A stretch of DNA of 64,000 nucleotides. Source: Gemmatimonadaceae bacterium (GTDB lineage Bacteria > Gemmatimonadota > Gemmatimonadetes > Gemmatimonadales > Gemmatimonadaceae). The translations under genes were made by a program, and so were the position numbers. Numbering within the stretch: position 1 is the stretch's first letter; each line of letters opens with the position of its first letter. Location of the stretch: positions 62,001 through 126,000 of the forward strand of contig DATNEW010000026.1 of NCBI GenBank assembly GCA_035606695.1, given 5' to 3'. A model generated the notes under the pieces. The model worked only from the letters and a program-made list of their open reading frames with translations. It was not told the DNA's origin and searched no databases. This document shows positions 1-8,398 of this stretch, piece by piece.

Positions 1-51
1 GATTGCATCGGTAGGCGGAAACTTGGGACGCTCGATCACACTTCGCCAAAC

Positions 52-576
52 ATGGATTTCAATCTCCAACAGGGCATCGCCGTTCTCGAGCGCACATCCG
101 CGACGCTCCGCGCGATGCTCCTCGGGCTGCCCCGCGAATGGACGGAAGCCAACGAAGGTCCGAACACGTGGAGCGCCTACGACATCGTCGGGCACCTCGT
201 GCACGGCGAGCGGACTGACTGGATTACCCGCGCGAAGATCATCCTGGCGCAGGGCGTCGACACGCGGTTCACGCCGTACGACCGCTTCGCGCAATTTCGG
301 GAGAGCGAAGGGAAGTCGCTTCCACAGCTGCTCGACGAATTCGCGCGCTTGCGTACCGAAAATCTGACGCAGCTTGCCGGTTGGAGACTCACCGACGCGC
401 AGCTCGCGTTGGAGGGCGTGCATCCGGAGTTCGGCGCCGTGACGCTGCGACAACTCTTCTCGACATGGGTTGCTCATGACCTCGGCCACATTGCGCAGAT
501 TGCCCGGGTAATGGCGAAACAGTATCGTGACGCGATCGGTCCGTGGCGGGCATACTTGCCGATCATGGAGCGATAA
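52..576 (+). CDS. DinB family protein
   Basis: A 174-residue protein of the DinB/YfiT-like four-helix bundle superfamily. These proteins usually bind a divalent metal through three histidines, and some act as thiol-dependent transferases. Visible support is the N-terminal helix with WSAYDIVGHLVHGE, where two histidines are spaced as in the family, and the C-terminal HDLGHIAQIARVM, which carries the remaining ligands. The substrate is unknown. Its TAA stop shares one base with the ATG of the following glycogen synthase frame, so the two may be co-transcribed, although a functional link is not evident. Two other DinB proteins lie in the window at 17475 and 36270. Confidence 0.85.
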   Translation: MDFNLQQGIAVLERTSATLRAMLLGLPREWTEANEGPNTWSAYDIVGHLVHGERTDWITRAKIILAQGVDTRFTPYDRFAQFRESEGKSLPQLLDEFARLRTENLTQLAGWRLTDAQLALEGVHPEFGAVTLRQLFSTWVAHDLGHIAQIARVMAKQYRDAIGPWRAYLPIMER

Positions 577-2132
577 TGTTGTTGGAATCGTCCTTGCCAC
601 TGCGCCGGGAAGGTATGCAACGGACCCCGCCGCCTCTCGTATCGCCCGACGGGCGCGCCGTGCGAGTCGTGCATCTCGTCGCCGAGCTCGCTCCGTTCGC
701 GCGAAGCGGTGGATTGGGTGAGGCGATCGCGAGCCTGGCGCGATTCCAATCCGCGTCCGGCGTTTCGACGGCGATCGTGATGCCGCTGTACGATCGCGTG
801 CGCGACGTCGTCAGCGACATGGAGCCGGTCGGCTCGACATTTCACGTGCAGGTTGGTCCGCGTGCCGAGCGCGTTCGGCTCTGGAAGCATCGCCCGCAGG
901 CGCACGAGGCATTGGCGGCGACCGACGTCTATTTCCTCGAGGCCGACGAGTACTTCGCCCGTCCGTACATCTACGGACCGCCGGGCTCCGACTACCCCGA
1001 CAATGCACGGCGCTACGCGTGCTTCGCGAAGGCGGCCGTGAGTGCGCTGCCGTTGATCGCGCCGGGCGCGCCGGTGTTGCTGCACGCGCACGATTGGCAC
1101 ACGGCGTTGGCACCCGTCTATCTCCGCTTGATGCCGCCCCTCCTGAATGTCGGCACCGTGAAGTGCGTGTTCACCGTTCATAACGCCGGCTTTCAGGGAC
1201 ACTTTCCGCCGGCCACGCTGGCGGACATTGGCTTGCCGGCGTCGCTGTTCAACATGCGGCAGCTCGAGTGGTACGGCATCGTGAATCTGCTCAAGGGCGG
1301 GCTGGTCTTCGCCGACGCGGTGACGACGGTCAGCCCGACGCACGCGCACGAGCTGCGCACGGGCGCCGGCGGCTTCGGACTGGACGGTGTGTTCGTCGCG
1401 CTGCGCGACCGATTCAGCGGCATCCTGAACGGCATCGACCAGGCGGCGTGGGACCCGGCCACCGATCGAGTCCTGCCATCCAACTACTCATTAGAGGATT
1501 TGAATGGCAAGTACGCCTGCCGCCAGGCGCTGCAGCTCGAGACGGGCCTTCGCGCCACGGACGAGATGCCGATCGTCGCCATGAGCGCCCGGCTGGTCTC
1601 CCAGAAGGGTCTGGATCTCATTCTCGGCGATCCGGCCTACTTCGCCATCGACGCCCAATTCCTTTTCCTCGGCAGCGGCGAGCCGCGCTATGAAGCCGCA
1701 CTGCACGCGATCGCGGACCGCGCGCCCAACCGCATCGTCGTCGAGACGCGCTTCTCCGAGGAGCTCGAGCATCGCCTGCTCGCCGGCGCCGACGTGTGCC
1801 TCATGCCCTCGCAGTACGAGCCGTGCGGCCTCACGCAAATGCGCGCGCAGCGCTACGGCACCATTCCCGTGGCGCGACGGGTCGGCGGTCTCGCCGACAC
1901 CATCGAGGACGGCGAGACCGGATTCCTGTTCGACGAATACACCTCGTCGGATTTCATGCGCGCCGTCATGCGCGCGGTCGAACAGTTCGAGGAGCCCGAC
2001 GGCTGGCTGCACATGATTCGCTCCGCGATGTCCCGCGATTTCGGGTGGGAGCGTTCGGCGGCCAGGTATCTTGCGCTGTATCAGCGCGTCATCGCGAGCC
2101 ACGGAACGCGATCGGCCGCCTCGGTCGTGTGA
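576..2132 (+). CDS. glgA: Glycogen/starch synthase, GT5 family
   Basis: Transfers glucose from ADP-glucose or UDP-glucose to the growing alpha-1,4-glucan in the cytoplasm. The N-terminal Rossmann domain carries RSGGLGE at about residues 43-49, the GlgA K/R-x-GGL signature that binds the nucleotide sugar. The second Rossmann domain has the diagnostic C-terminal stretch QYEPCGLTQMRAQRYGT followed by GGLADT. The length of 518 residues is slightly longer than the usual 470-500. The chosen ATG overlaps the upstream stop as TAATG. The ATG at 615 is an alternative, because the first ~28 residues look like a poorly conserved extension. No other glycogen genes are nearby. Confidence 0.93.
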   Translation: MLLESSLPLRREGMQRTPPPLVSPDGRAVRVVHLVAELAPFARSGGLGEAIASLARFQSASGVSTAIVMPLYDRVRDVVSDMEPVGSTFHVQVGPRAERVRLWKHRPQAHEALAATDVYFLEADEYFARPYIYGPPGSDYPDNARRYACFAKAAVSALPLIAPGAPVLLHAHDWHTALAPVYLRLMPPLLNVGTVKCVFTVHNAGFQGHFPPATLADIGLPASLFNMRQLEWYGIVNLLKGGLVFADAVTTVSPTHAHELRTGAGGFGLDGVFVALRDRFSGILNGIDQAAWDPATDRVLPSNYSLEDLNGKYACRQALQLETGLRATDEMPIVAMSARLVSQKGLDLILGDPAYFAIDAQFLFLGSGEPRYEAALHAIADRAPNRIVVETRFSEELEHRLLAGADVCLMPSQYEPCGLTQMRAQRYGTIPVARRVGGLADTIEDGETGFLFDEYTSSDFMRAVMRAVEQFEEPDGWLHMIRSAMSRDFGWERSAARYLALYQRVIASHGTRSAASVV

Positions 2133-2138
2133 AGGAAA

Positions 2139-2273
2139 GTTTCAAAACCAGTCGTCATCCCGAGTGAAGCGAGGGATCTAGCCAGCTTGGTAGAGGGACG
2201 TCACTCTTCCTGGACGAAAACGCCCACCGGGTACCCGCTCGCCTTCGGCTCGGAATGACGGGCGTTTTGAAAC
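2139..2273. repeat. Intergenic palindromic repeat, copy A
   Basis: An inverted-repeat element between glgA and the racemase-like gene. The core starts with GTCATCCCGAG at 2154 and ends with CTCGGAATGAC at 2259. The symmetry continues outside the core as GTTTCAAAAC (2139-2148) and GTTTTGAAAC (2264-2273), giving a potential long hairpin. The same ends recur in eight other intergenic places in the window. Because all copies lie next to a gene 3' end, a role in transcription termination or mRNA 3' protection is plausible but inferred. Confidence 0.8.
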
Positions 2274-2285
2274 ACACCCGAACTC

Positions 2286-2996
2286 ATGACACACATCGTC
2301 GGCCTGGTTGGTGGGCTCGGTCCCGAGTCCACCATCGACTATTATCGCCGCATTCTCGAGACGTGGCAGCGCACGGCGCCCGACAGCGCGCCGTCGATCG
2401 TGATCGACAGCCTCGACGTGCGCCTTGCGCTGAGGCTCGTCGAGACCGATCGTGCCGCGCTGATCGAGTATCTCCTCGAGTCGCTGCGCCGGCTGGGCGG
2501 CGCCGGTGTCGATTTCGCCGCCCTCACCGCCAACACGCCGCACCTCGTCTTCGATGAGCTCGCGGCTCGCTCGCCGGTGCCCCTGCTCAGTATCGTCGAG
2601 GCGTGCGCCGACGAAGCACGCAAGCGCGGTCTCACGCGGCTTGCGCTGCTCGGCACGCGCTTCACGATGGAGGCCCCGTTTTACCCGAAGGTGTGTTCAC
2701 ACCGCGGTATTACCGTGGTAATACCGGATGAAGTCGAGCGCGCGTGGGTGCACGAGCGGTACGTCGGCGAGCTCCTGCGCGGCGACTTTCGCGACGAGAC
2801 ACGCCGCGGCTTCGAGGCGCTCGTCGAACGGCTGCGCGACGCCGAACAGATCGACGGCGTCATCCTCGGCGGCACGGAGCTGCCGTTGTTGCTGGGATCC
2901 GAGCGCATTGCCGGTGTTCCGGCGCTCGATACGACAGCGCTCCACGTCCATGCGATAGTCGAACGGCTGCGAAGCGCGCATATTCCCGCGCCATGA
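2286..2996 (+). CDS. Aspartate/glutamate racemase family protein lacking both catalytic Cys
   Basis: A 236-residue member of the Asp/Glu/hydantoin racemase superfamily. The N-terminal [18 protein letters not shown] is typical of the family. Active racemases use two cysteines, or Thr/Cys in the E. coli YgeA type, in the motifs (C/T)NTxH and GCTE. Here the first reads A82-N-T-P-H and the second G195-G196-T-E, so both general acid/base residues appear replaced. It may be inactive as a classical racemase, or use another chemistry. It is the first gene of an operon, and its stop overlaps the galT start by ATGA. A 22-bp palindrome lies inside the gene at 2705-2726. Confidence 0.88.
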   Translation: MTHIVGLVGGLGPESTIDYYRRILETWQRTAPDSAPSIVIDSLDVRLALRLVETDRAALIEYLLESLRRLGGAGVDFAALTANTPHLVFDELAARSPVPLLSIVEACADEARKRGLTRLALLGTRFTMEAPFYPKVCSHRGITVVIPDEVERAWVHERYVGELLRGDFRDETRRGFEALVERLRDAEQIDGVILGGTELPLLLGSERIAGVPALDTTALHVHAIVERLRSAHIPAP

Positions 2997-4036
2997 CGTC
3001 ATCGCCCGCCTGGGAAGAACGCTGGCATCCATTGCGCGAGGAATGGGTGATCGTTGCCGCGCATCGTCAGTCGCGGCCGTGGCTCGGCGAAACGATTCCC
3101 ACGTCGGACCAAACGCTGCCCGCGTACGATCCGACGTGTTATCTCTGTCCCGGCAACGCGCGCGTGAGCGGCCGTACGAATCCGCGCTACGACGGCGTGT
3201 TCGTATTCGACAACGATCATCCGTGCGTCGGGCCCGCCGCGCCTGACGATTTCGCGCCGCCCCCCGCGCCGTACGTGGCGCGCCGTGCCGACGGAGTAGC
3301 ACGCGTGATCTCGTATTCGCCGCGACACGATCTCACGCTCGCGCGCATGCCGGTGCCGGAGATCGCCGCCATCGTCGATACCTGGCGTCGCGAGACGCGC
3401 GATCTCGGCACGCGGCCCGAAGTGCGGCAGGTGCTGATCTTCGAGAACAAAGGCGACGTTGTCGGCGTGTCGAATCCGCATCCCCACGGGCAGATCTACG
3501 CGACCAACTTCACGTGGAAGACGTTCGACACCGAGCTCGAGGCGCAACATCGCTACGCGCGCGAGACCGGACGCGCGCTGTTCGCCGACATCATTGCCGC
3601 CGAACAGCAGGACGGTCGCCGCGTGCTGTTCGAGGACGAGCACGCGATCGCGTTCGTTCCGTACTTCGCCCGATACGCGTACGAGGTCTACGTCGCGCCG
3701 AAGCGCGCCGTCCCGCACGTCTCGGCGCTGTCTGATGCGGAAGCCGAGTCGCTTGCGCGGGCGCTCAAGGATGTGACGGTGCGCTACGACAATCTGTGGC
3801 GGCAGGCATTTCCGTACGTGATGCCGGTACATCAAGCGCCAACCGACGGCGGGAATTATGAGAACTATCATTGCTTCGTCGGATTCCTGCCGCCGCTGCG
3901 CCGCCCAAATACGCTCAAGTATCTCGCGGGGCCCGAGATCGGTGGCGGCAATTTCCTGAGCGACACGTCGCCCGAGGAGAAGGCGGCCGAGCTGCGATCG
4001 CAGCCCGCGAGGCACTACAGCGAGGTGACAGCGTGA
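2993..4036 (+). CDS. galT: GalT-family galactose-1-phosphate uridylyltransferase
   Basis: Exchanges UMP between UDP-glucose and a hexose-1-phosphate, normally galactose-1-phosphate in the Leloir pathway, through a uridylyl-histidine intermediate. The 347-residue protein carries CYLCPGN near residue 52, a zinc-site region in bacterial GalTs, and the catalytic SNPHPHGQ with H163-P-H165. The C-terminal AGPEIGGG and [12 protein letters not shown] match bacterial GalTs. The second metal motif H-x-H-x-E appears changed to H293-C-F-V-G, so metal content or substrate may differ. The start overlaps the upstream stop (ATGA) and the stop overlaps the next GTG (GTGA), implying translational coupling with the phosphatase-kinase fusion. 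Confidence 0.9.
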   Translation: MTSSPAWEERWHPLREEWVIVAAHRQSRPWLGETIPTSDQTLPAYDPTCYLCPGNARVSGRTNPRYDGVFVFDNDHPCVGPAAPDDFAPPPAPYVARRADGVARVISYSPRHDLTLARMPVPEIAAIVDTWRRETRDLGTRPEVRQVLIFENKGDVVGVSNPHPHGQIYATNFTWKTFDTELEAQHRYARETGRALFADIIAAEQQDGRRVLFEDEHAIAFVPYFARYAYEVYVAPKRAVPHVSALSDAEAESLARALKDVTVRYDNLWRQAFPYVMPVHQAPTDGGNYENYHCFVGFLPPLRRPNTLKYLAGPEIGGGNFLSDTSPEEKAAELRSQPARHYSEVTA

Positions 4037-6453
4037 TCCGCGAGCCCGACGCGCTGCTCGCTCGTCTTCGCGCCATTCACGCTGCCATACGCGACGCCGT
4101 CGTCGCCGCGTGCGAGCGGGAGAACATGGAGCAGCTCGCCGCTGCCGTTGCCGATGAAGGTGGCGATACGATCTTCGCCATCGACCGAATCTCCGAGGAT
4201 GTGCTTCTCGAGCATTTCGGTGCACTGGCGAAGGAGTGGCCGCTGGTGCTGATCGCGGAAGGCCTTGGCGCGGACGGACGAATGGTGTTGCCGAAGGGCA
4301 CGCCGGCGCGCGAGGCGGAGCTTCGCGTCATCGTCGATCCAATCGACGGGACGCGCGGGCTGATGTATCAGAAGCGCCCAGCGTGGATTCTCACCGGTGT
4401 CGCGCCGAATCGCGGTGGAGAGACGACGCTCGCGGACATCGGGCTGGCGCTGCAAACCGAAATTCCCCTGGTGAAACAGCATCTGTGCGATACGCTCTGG
4501 GTCGTGAACGGCGCAGCCGGTGGCGAGCGACTGAATCGAATCTCCGGCGACACGTCACGCCTCGATCCGCGCCCGTCGCGCGCGACGACGATCGCGCAGG
4601 GGTACGGCGGACTCGCGCGCTTCTTTCCCGGCGGCCGCGACATTCTCGCCGCGGTTGATGACACCGTGGTCGAACGCGTGCTCGGCCGCCCGCCGGCGGG
4701 GCGCGCGATGGCGTTCGAGGATCAATACATCTCGACCGGCGGGCAGCTTTACGAATTGATGATGGGTCACGACCGGTGGATCGCCGATTTGCGGCCGCTG
4801 CTCGACACGCGGCTGCGCGCCAAGGACCGCGCGCTCGGACTGACCTGTCATCCGTACGACATCTGCACCGAGTCGATCGCGCGTGCGTGCGGCGTGATCG
4901 TGACCGATGCCGAGGGCGCGCCGCTCAACGCACCGCTCGACGTCACGAGCGACGTCGCGTGGATCGGATTCGCCAACGGCGCGATTCGCGAGCAAGTCTG
5001 GTCCGCGTTGCCCGGCGTACTGCTCGAGCATGGCTTGCACACGAGCGTGGACGCCGCGGGTATCGCGCGCTTTACGGCGACGGTGCGAGCGCACGCCAGT
5101 GATTTCGTCGAGGATGCACCGATCGTCATCGCGCGCGCCCCAGGGCGGCTGGATGTGATGGGCGGGATCGCGGACTATTCCGGCTCGCTCGTTCTGGAGC
5201 TGCCGCTCGCCGACGCAACGTATGTGGCCGCGCAACGCACGAATGATGCGCAGATCTGGGTACGCAGCCTCACGACGCGCGGTGTCGATGTCGACGCTGC
5301 CGCTTCGATCGCCGTGTCGGCAATCGCGCCGAATGGCCAACCGATCGACTACGACGCCGCGCGTGAGCTGTTCCGCGCGAATCCTCGACAACACTGGGCC
5401 GCGTACGTCGCCGGCGCGCTGCTCGTCCTCGCGCGTGAACGCGGTCTCGTGATTCGCGACGGCCTGCGCCTGCTCGTCGACTCGACGCTGCCGATGGGGA
5501 AGGGTGTCGCCTCCTCGGCCGCGCTCGAAGTCGCGGCGATGCGCGCACTGGCCGGCGCGTACGATCTCGAGATCGACGGGCAAACGCTCGGCATCCTCTG
5601 TCAAAGAGTTGAAAACCTCGTCGTCGGCGCGCCATGCGGTGTGATGGACCAGATGACGGCGGCGTGCGGCGAGGAAAATCGCCTGCTCGCGCTTTTGTGC
5701 CAGCCCGCGGACGTGATCGGACACACCTCGCTGCCGCCAGGCCTCGAGTTATGGGGCATCGACTCAGGCATTCGTCATGAAATCGGCGGCGCCGACTACG
5801 GCGCCGTGCGCGTCGCGGCGTTCATGGGCTATCGCATTCTCGCGCATGCGTTCCAGATGCCCATTGTCGACCGCGGCGACGGGCACGTCGATATCGACGA
5901 CACGCGTTGGCATGGCTACCTCGCGAACATCTCGCCCGGGGATTGGCGCACGCTGCACAAGATGATTCCCGAGCAGATGCGCGGCGACGAATTCCTGGAG
6001 ATGTTCCAGGGCATCTCGGATCGCGTGACACGAGTCGATCCCAATCGCGAATACGCCGTGCGCCAGGCGACGGAGCATCCGATTCTCGAGCACGAGCGCG
6101 TGCGCGAGTTCAGCTACGCGCTCGATGCCGGCGCTGCGTCGGAAGCCGAGCGAGCTCGGCTCGGCGAATTGATGTATGCCTCGCACGCGAGCTACAGCGC
6201 GTGCGGATTGGGCTCGAGTGGAACGGATCGGTTGGTGGAGATGGTGCGCACGTCGGTGGGTGACGGACTCTATGGCGCCAAGATCACCGGCGGGGGTAGC
6301 GGTGGCACCGTCGCGGTGCTCGCGCGTGCCGGGTCGCGCGCGGCGATCGAGCGGATTGCGAATGAGTACGCTGCCGAGACCGGGCGCGCGGCGATGGTGC
6401 TTGGTGGCGCGTCGAATGGCGCGATGCGGAGTGGGGCGCGCGTATTGTCATGA
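4033..6453 (+). CDS. Inositol-monophosphatase-like domain fused to L-arabinokinase-like GHMP sugar kinase
   Basis: An 806-residue two-domain protein. The N-terminal part (about 1-350) has the IMPase/FBPase metal motif VDPIDGTRG at about 101-109 and the distal [15 protein letters not shown] at about 273, equivalent to the WDxAA region, so both metal-binding motifs look intact. The C-terminal part (about 360-806) is a GHMP kinase with [19 protein letters not shown] at 367, [11 protein letters not shown] at about 487 and [11 protein letters not shown] at about 748. Motif 1 reads like plant L-arabinokinase rather than GalK, whose version is close to GRVNLIGEHTDYNGG. The protein may phosphorylate L-arabinose or galactose at C1 for the adjacent GalT. 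It starts with GTG overlapping galT. The physical phosphatase-kinase pairing is unusual. Confidence 0.88.
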   Translation: MIREPDALLARLRAIHAAIRDAVVAACERENMEQLAAAVADEGGDTIFAIDRISEDVLLEHFGALAKEWPLVLIAEGLGADGRMVLPKGTPAREAELRVIVDPIDGTRGLMYQKRPAWILTGVAPNRGGETTLADIGLALQTEIPLVKQHLCDTLWVVNGAAGGERLNRISGDTSRLDPRPSRATTIAQGYGGLARFFPGGRDILAAVDDTVVERVLGRPPAGRAMAFEDQYISTGGQLYELMMGHDRWIADLRPLLDTRLRAKDRALGLTCHPYDICTESIARACGVIVTDAEGAPLNAPLDVTSDVAWIGFANGAIREQVWSALPGVLLEHGLHTSVDAAGIARFTATVRAHASDFVEDAPIVIARAPGRLDVMGGIADYSGSLVLELPLADATYVAAQRTNDAQIWVRSLTTRGVDVDAAASIAVSAIAPNGQPIDYDAARELFRANPRQHWAAYVAGALLVLARERGLVIRDGLRLLVDSTLPMGKGVASSAALEVAAMRALAGAYDLEIDGQTLGILCQRVENLVVGAPCGVMDQMTAACGEENRLLALLCQPADVIGHTSLPPGLELWGIDSGIRHEIGGADYGAVRVAAFMGYRILAHAFQMPIVDRGDGHVDIDDTRWHGYLANISPGDWRTLHKMIPEQMRGDEFLEMFQGISDRVTRVDPNREYAVRQATEHPILEHERVREFSYALDAGAASEAERARLGELMYASHASYSACGLGSSGTDRLVEMVRTSVGDGLYGAKITGGGSGGTVAVLARAGSRAAIERIANEYAAETGRAAMVLGGASNGAMRSGARVLS

Positions 6454-6494
6454 TTCGCTCTAGCCACCTCCCGTCACGCGTGTTCTAATACCTC

Positions 6495-8303
6495 ATGCCC
6501 GACTCGTTCTCCCGCCGCGATTGGCTCAAGACCCTCGGCGCCGCCGGTGTCGGCGGCGCGATGATCCCGGCCCTCTCGCTCGATGCCGTCGCGTCGACAC
6601 CGCTGCCCTCCGCACGGCAGCCGATCACGCAGTACGCCCCCGGCGACATCGTGGAGCTGTACTCGACGAGCGACGTGTTCATTCCGCCGCGCGGCCGCTC
6701 GTTCATGAAATTCAGCTTCGACTTTCCGGAGCCGGCGGTCGTCTTCGGAGATCATCGCTTTAGCTTTCTGGTATTCACGGATGAGAATACCTACGCGCTC
6801 GACCGCACGCGGATGACGGCGCGCGGCGACGCGAACGCGCTCGAGCTGACCTGCGACGGCTTTACCTGGGCCGGCGGCCAGGGGCACGCATCGGGGACGC
6901 TCACCGCGAGGTTCACGAAGACCGGTGACACCATCGAGTGGCACGTCAGCGCGGAGATGCAGCACCCGATCAAGACGGTCACCACCGTCATTCGCGACGT
7001 GCCGCGCGGCCTCGTCTCGCTCGGCGGCGGCCAACTCACCGATACGCGCGACGGCGACATCCTCGGCGGCTATACGTTCGGCGCGGGTGACCTGCACAAC
7101 TTCGGCGTCACGAGCATGACGACGCCTATCGCGATCGTACAGAAAAATGATGGTGATTTTCTGTACTTCACGACGCTCGACACCCGCATGCGCCCGAAGC
7201 GCTACTACTTTCAGGCGGGCGAGCACGCGTTCCGCGTCGAGGCGATTTACGAGCACGACGCATGGCGCAACGACCACCGCGTCGACGTGCCAGGATGGCG
7301 CCTTGGCCACGCGACGACGTTCGAGGGCGCGATGCAGCCGCACATGACGCATGTCGAGCAGGCGTTCGCGCTGCCGTCGTGGGACACGCGACCGGACGTG
7401 CCGGACTGGATGCGCAACCTCGCGCTCGTCACGACGCTCCACGGCATGCACTACACGGGCTTCATCTTCAACGACTACGCCCACCAGGTCGAGATCCTGC
7501 GCTGGATGGCGACGCAGATTCCCGCCAATCGCGTGCTCGTGTTCCTGTCGTCGTGGGACGGGCGCTACTACTGGGACTATCCGAACTACACCGTGCCCGC
7601 GCGCATGGGCGGCGAGCGCGGCTTTCACACGCTCATCTCCGAAGCGCGGAAGCTCGGCTTCAGAATGATGCCGATGTTCGGCACGAATGCGGCGAATCGA
7701 AAGCAGCCGGTGTGGCCGAAGATCGAAGCCGGCGCGACGTACAAGATCGACGGCGACCTGTACAATCTGAATTGGGTCGACTGGAACAACGATCGCCACC
7801 AGGACGGCTGGCTCACCTACATGAACCTCGGCGCCGACGCGTGGCGCAACTGGCTCGAGGGACGCATTTCCGACGTGATCGATCGGTACGGGGTGGATGC
7901 GTACTTTCTCGACATCGTCGGCGGTCACGTCAACAGCACGACCGGCGACATGCACGAAGGCACGAAGCGCCTGGTCACCGATCTGCGCGCGAAGTATCCG
8001 AAGGTGGCGTGCGTCGGTGAAATGCCGTACGATGCGTTGTACGAGTTCATTCCGATGTACCACGCCGGCGGCGGCGCACGCTGGCAGAAGTACGCGCGCT
8101 TTTTCTCGCATTTGAGCGCGCCGGCGCCGGGAAGAGGGTCGAGCGGTGTTCACGAGTCCGGCTTCGGTCGGTTCAACACCGAGACGTTGGGTCTTTCGCC
8201 GAATGCGATCCCGACGCTGCAGGTGGTGGACGACACGTTCACGAAGTATCGGGATACGATGGCGGCGATTATTTCGCGCGCGAAGGCGAGAGCTGGAATC
8301 TGA
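6495..8303 (+). CDS. Tat-exported putative glycoside hydrolase (TIM-barrel-like)
   Basis: A 602-residue secreted protein. The N-terminus SRRDWLKTLGAAGVGGAMIP is a twin-arginine signal, followed by an Ala-rich cleavage region near residue 30. The remainder resembles large uncharacterised glycosidase-like proteins: a beta-sandwich-like N-terminal half, then a region rich in W, Y and D with VDAYFLDIVGGH and CVGEMPYDALYEF. These suggest an Asp (about residue 475) and a Glu (about 515) in a barrel active site. The family assignment (DUF6259-like) is tentative and the substrate is unknown. It lies between the kinase fusion and a GH127 enzyme, suggesting plant-polysaccharide or glycan breakdown. Confidence 0.7.
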   Translation: MPDSFSRRDWLKTLGAAGVGGAMIPALSLDAVASTPLPSARQPITQYAPGDIVELYSTSDVFIPPRGRSFMKFSFDFPEPAVVFGDHRFSFLVFTDENTYALDRTRMTARGDANALELTCDGFTWAGGQGHASGTLTARFTKTGDTIEWHVSAEMQHPIKTVTTVIRDVPRGLVSLGGGQLTDTRDGDILGGYTFGAGDLHNFGVTSMTTPIAIVQKNDGDFLYFTTLDTRMRPKRYYFQAGEHAFRVEAIYEHDAWRNDHRVDVPGWRLGHATTFEGAMQPHMTHVEQAFALPSWDTRPDVPDWMRNLALVTTLHGMHYTGFIFNDYAHQVEILRWMATQIPANRVLVFLSSWDGRYYWDYPNYTVPARMGGERGFHTLISEARKLGFRMMPMFGTNAANRKQPVWPKIEAGATYKIDGDLYNLNWVDWNNDRHQDGWLTYMNLGADAWRNWLEGRISDVIDRYGVDAYFLDIVGGHVNSTTGDMHEGTKRLVTDLRAKYPKVACVGEMPYDALYEFIPMYHAGGGARWQKYARFFSHLSAPAPGRGSSGVHESGFGRFNTETLGLSPNAIPTLQVVDDTFTKYRDTMAAIISRAKARAGI

Positions 8304-8306
8304 TCG

Positions 8307-8381
8307 GATCTGGTCGGACTTGGTCTGATGTTGTCGTGGTTCTTGTAACAACGACCAGATCTGACAAGATCTGACCAGATC
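8307..8381. repeat. Imperfect 35-bp inverted repeat between two carbohydrate-active genes
   Basis: The left arm begins GATCTGGTCGGACTTGGTCT at 8307. The right arm ends AGATCTGACCAGATC at 8381. The reverse complement of the right arm aligns with the left over about 35 bases with several mismatches, leaving a loop of about 5 bases near 8342-8346. It begins four bases after the upstream stop codon and has no clear T-run. It could be a hairpin that partly terminates or stabilises mRNA between the two co-directional genes. Confidence 0.6.
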
Positions 8382-8398
8382 GGGAAATCGGAGTTTCT

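Noticed and set aside
474-1349. Long open frame antisense to glgA
   Set aside because: High-GC coding DNA yields long open frames on the opposite strand. The Arg-rich translation has no recognisable motif and the sense protein is certain. The same holds for antisense frames over the GH127, htrA, purA, glyS and deacetylase genes.
2700-2730. Similarity to the conserved 16S rRNA region around CCGCGGTAATAC
   Set aside because: The match is short, is explained by the local palindrome, and lies in a well-supported coding frame with no other rRNA sequence.
2744-2992. Upstream extension of galT
   Set aside because: It overlaps the racemase-like gene in another frame and is Arg-rich. GalT similarity starts after the ATG at 2993.
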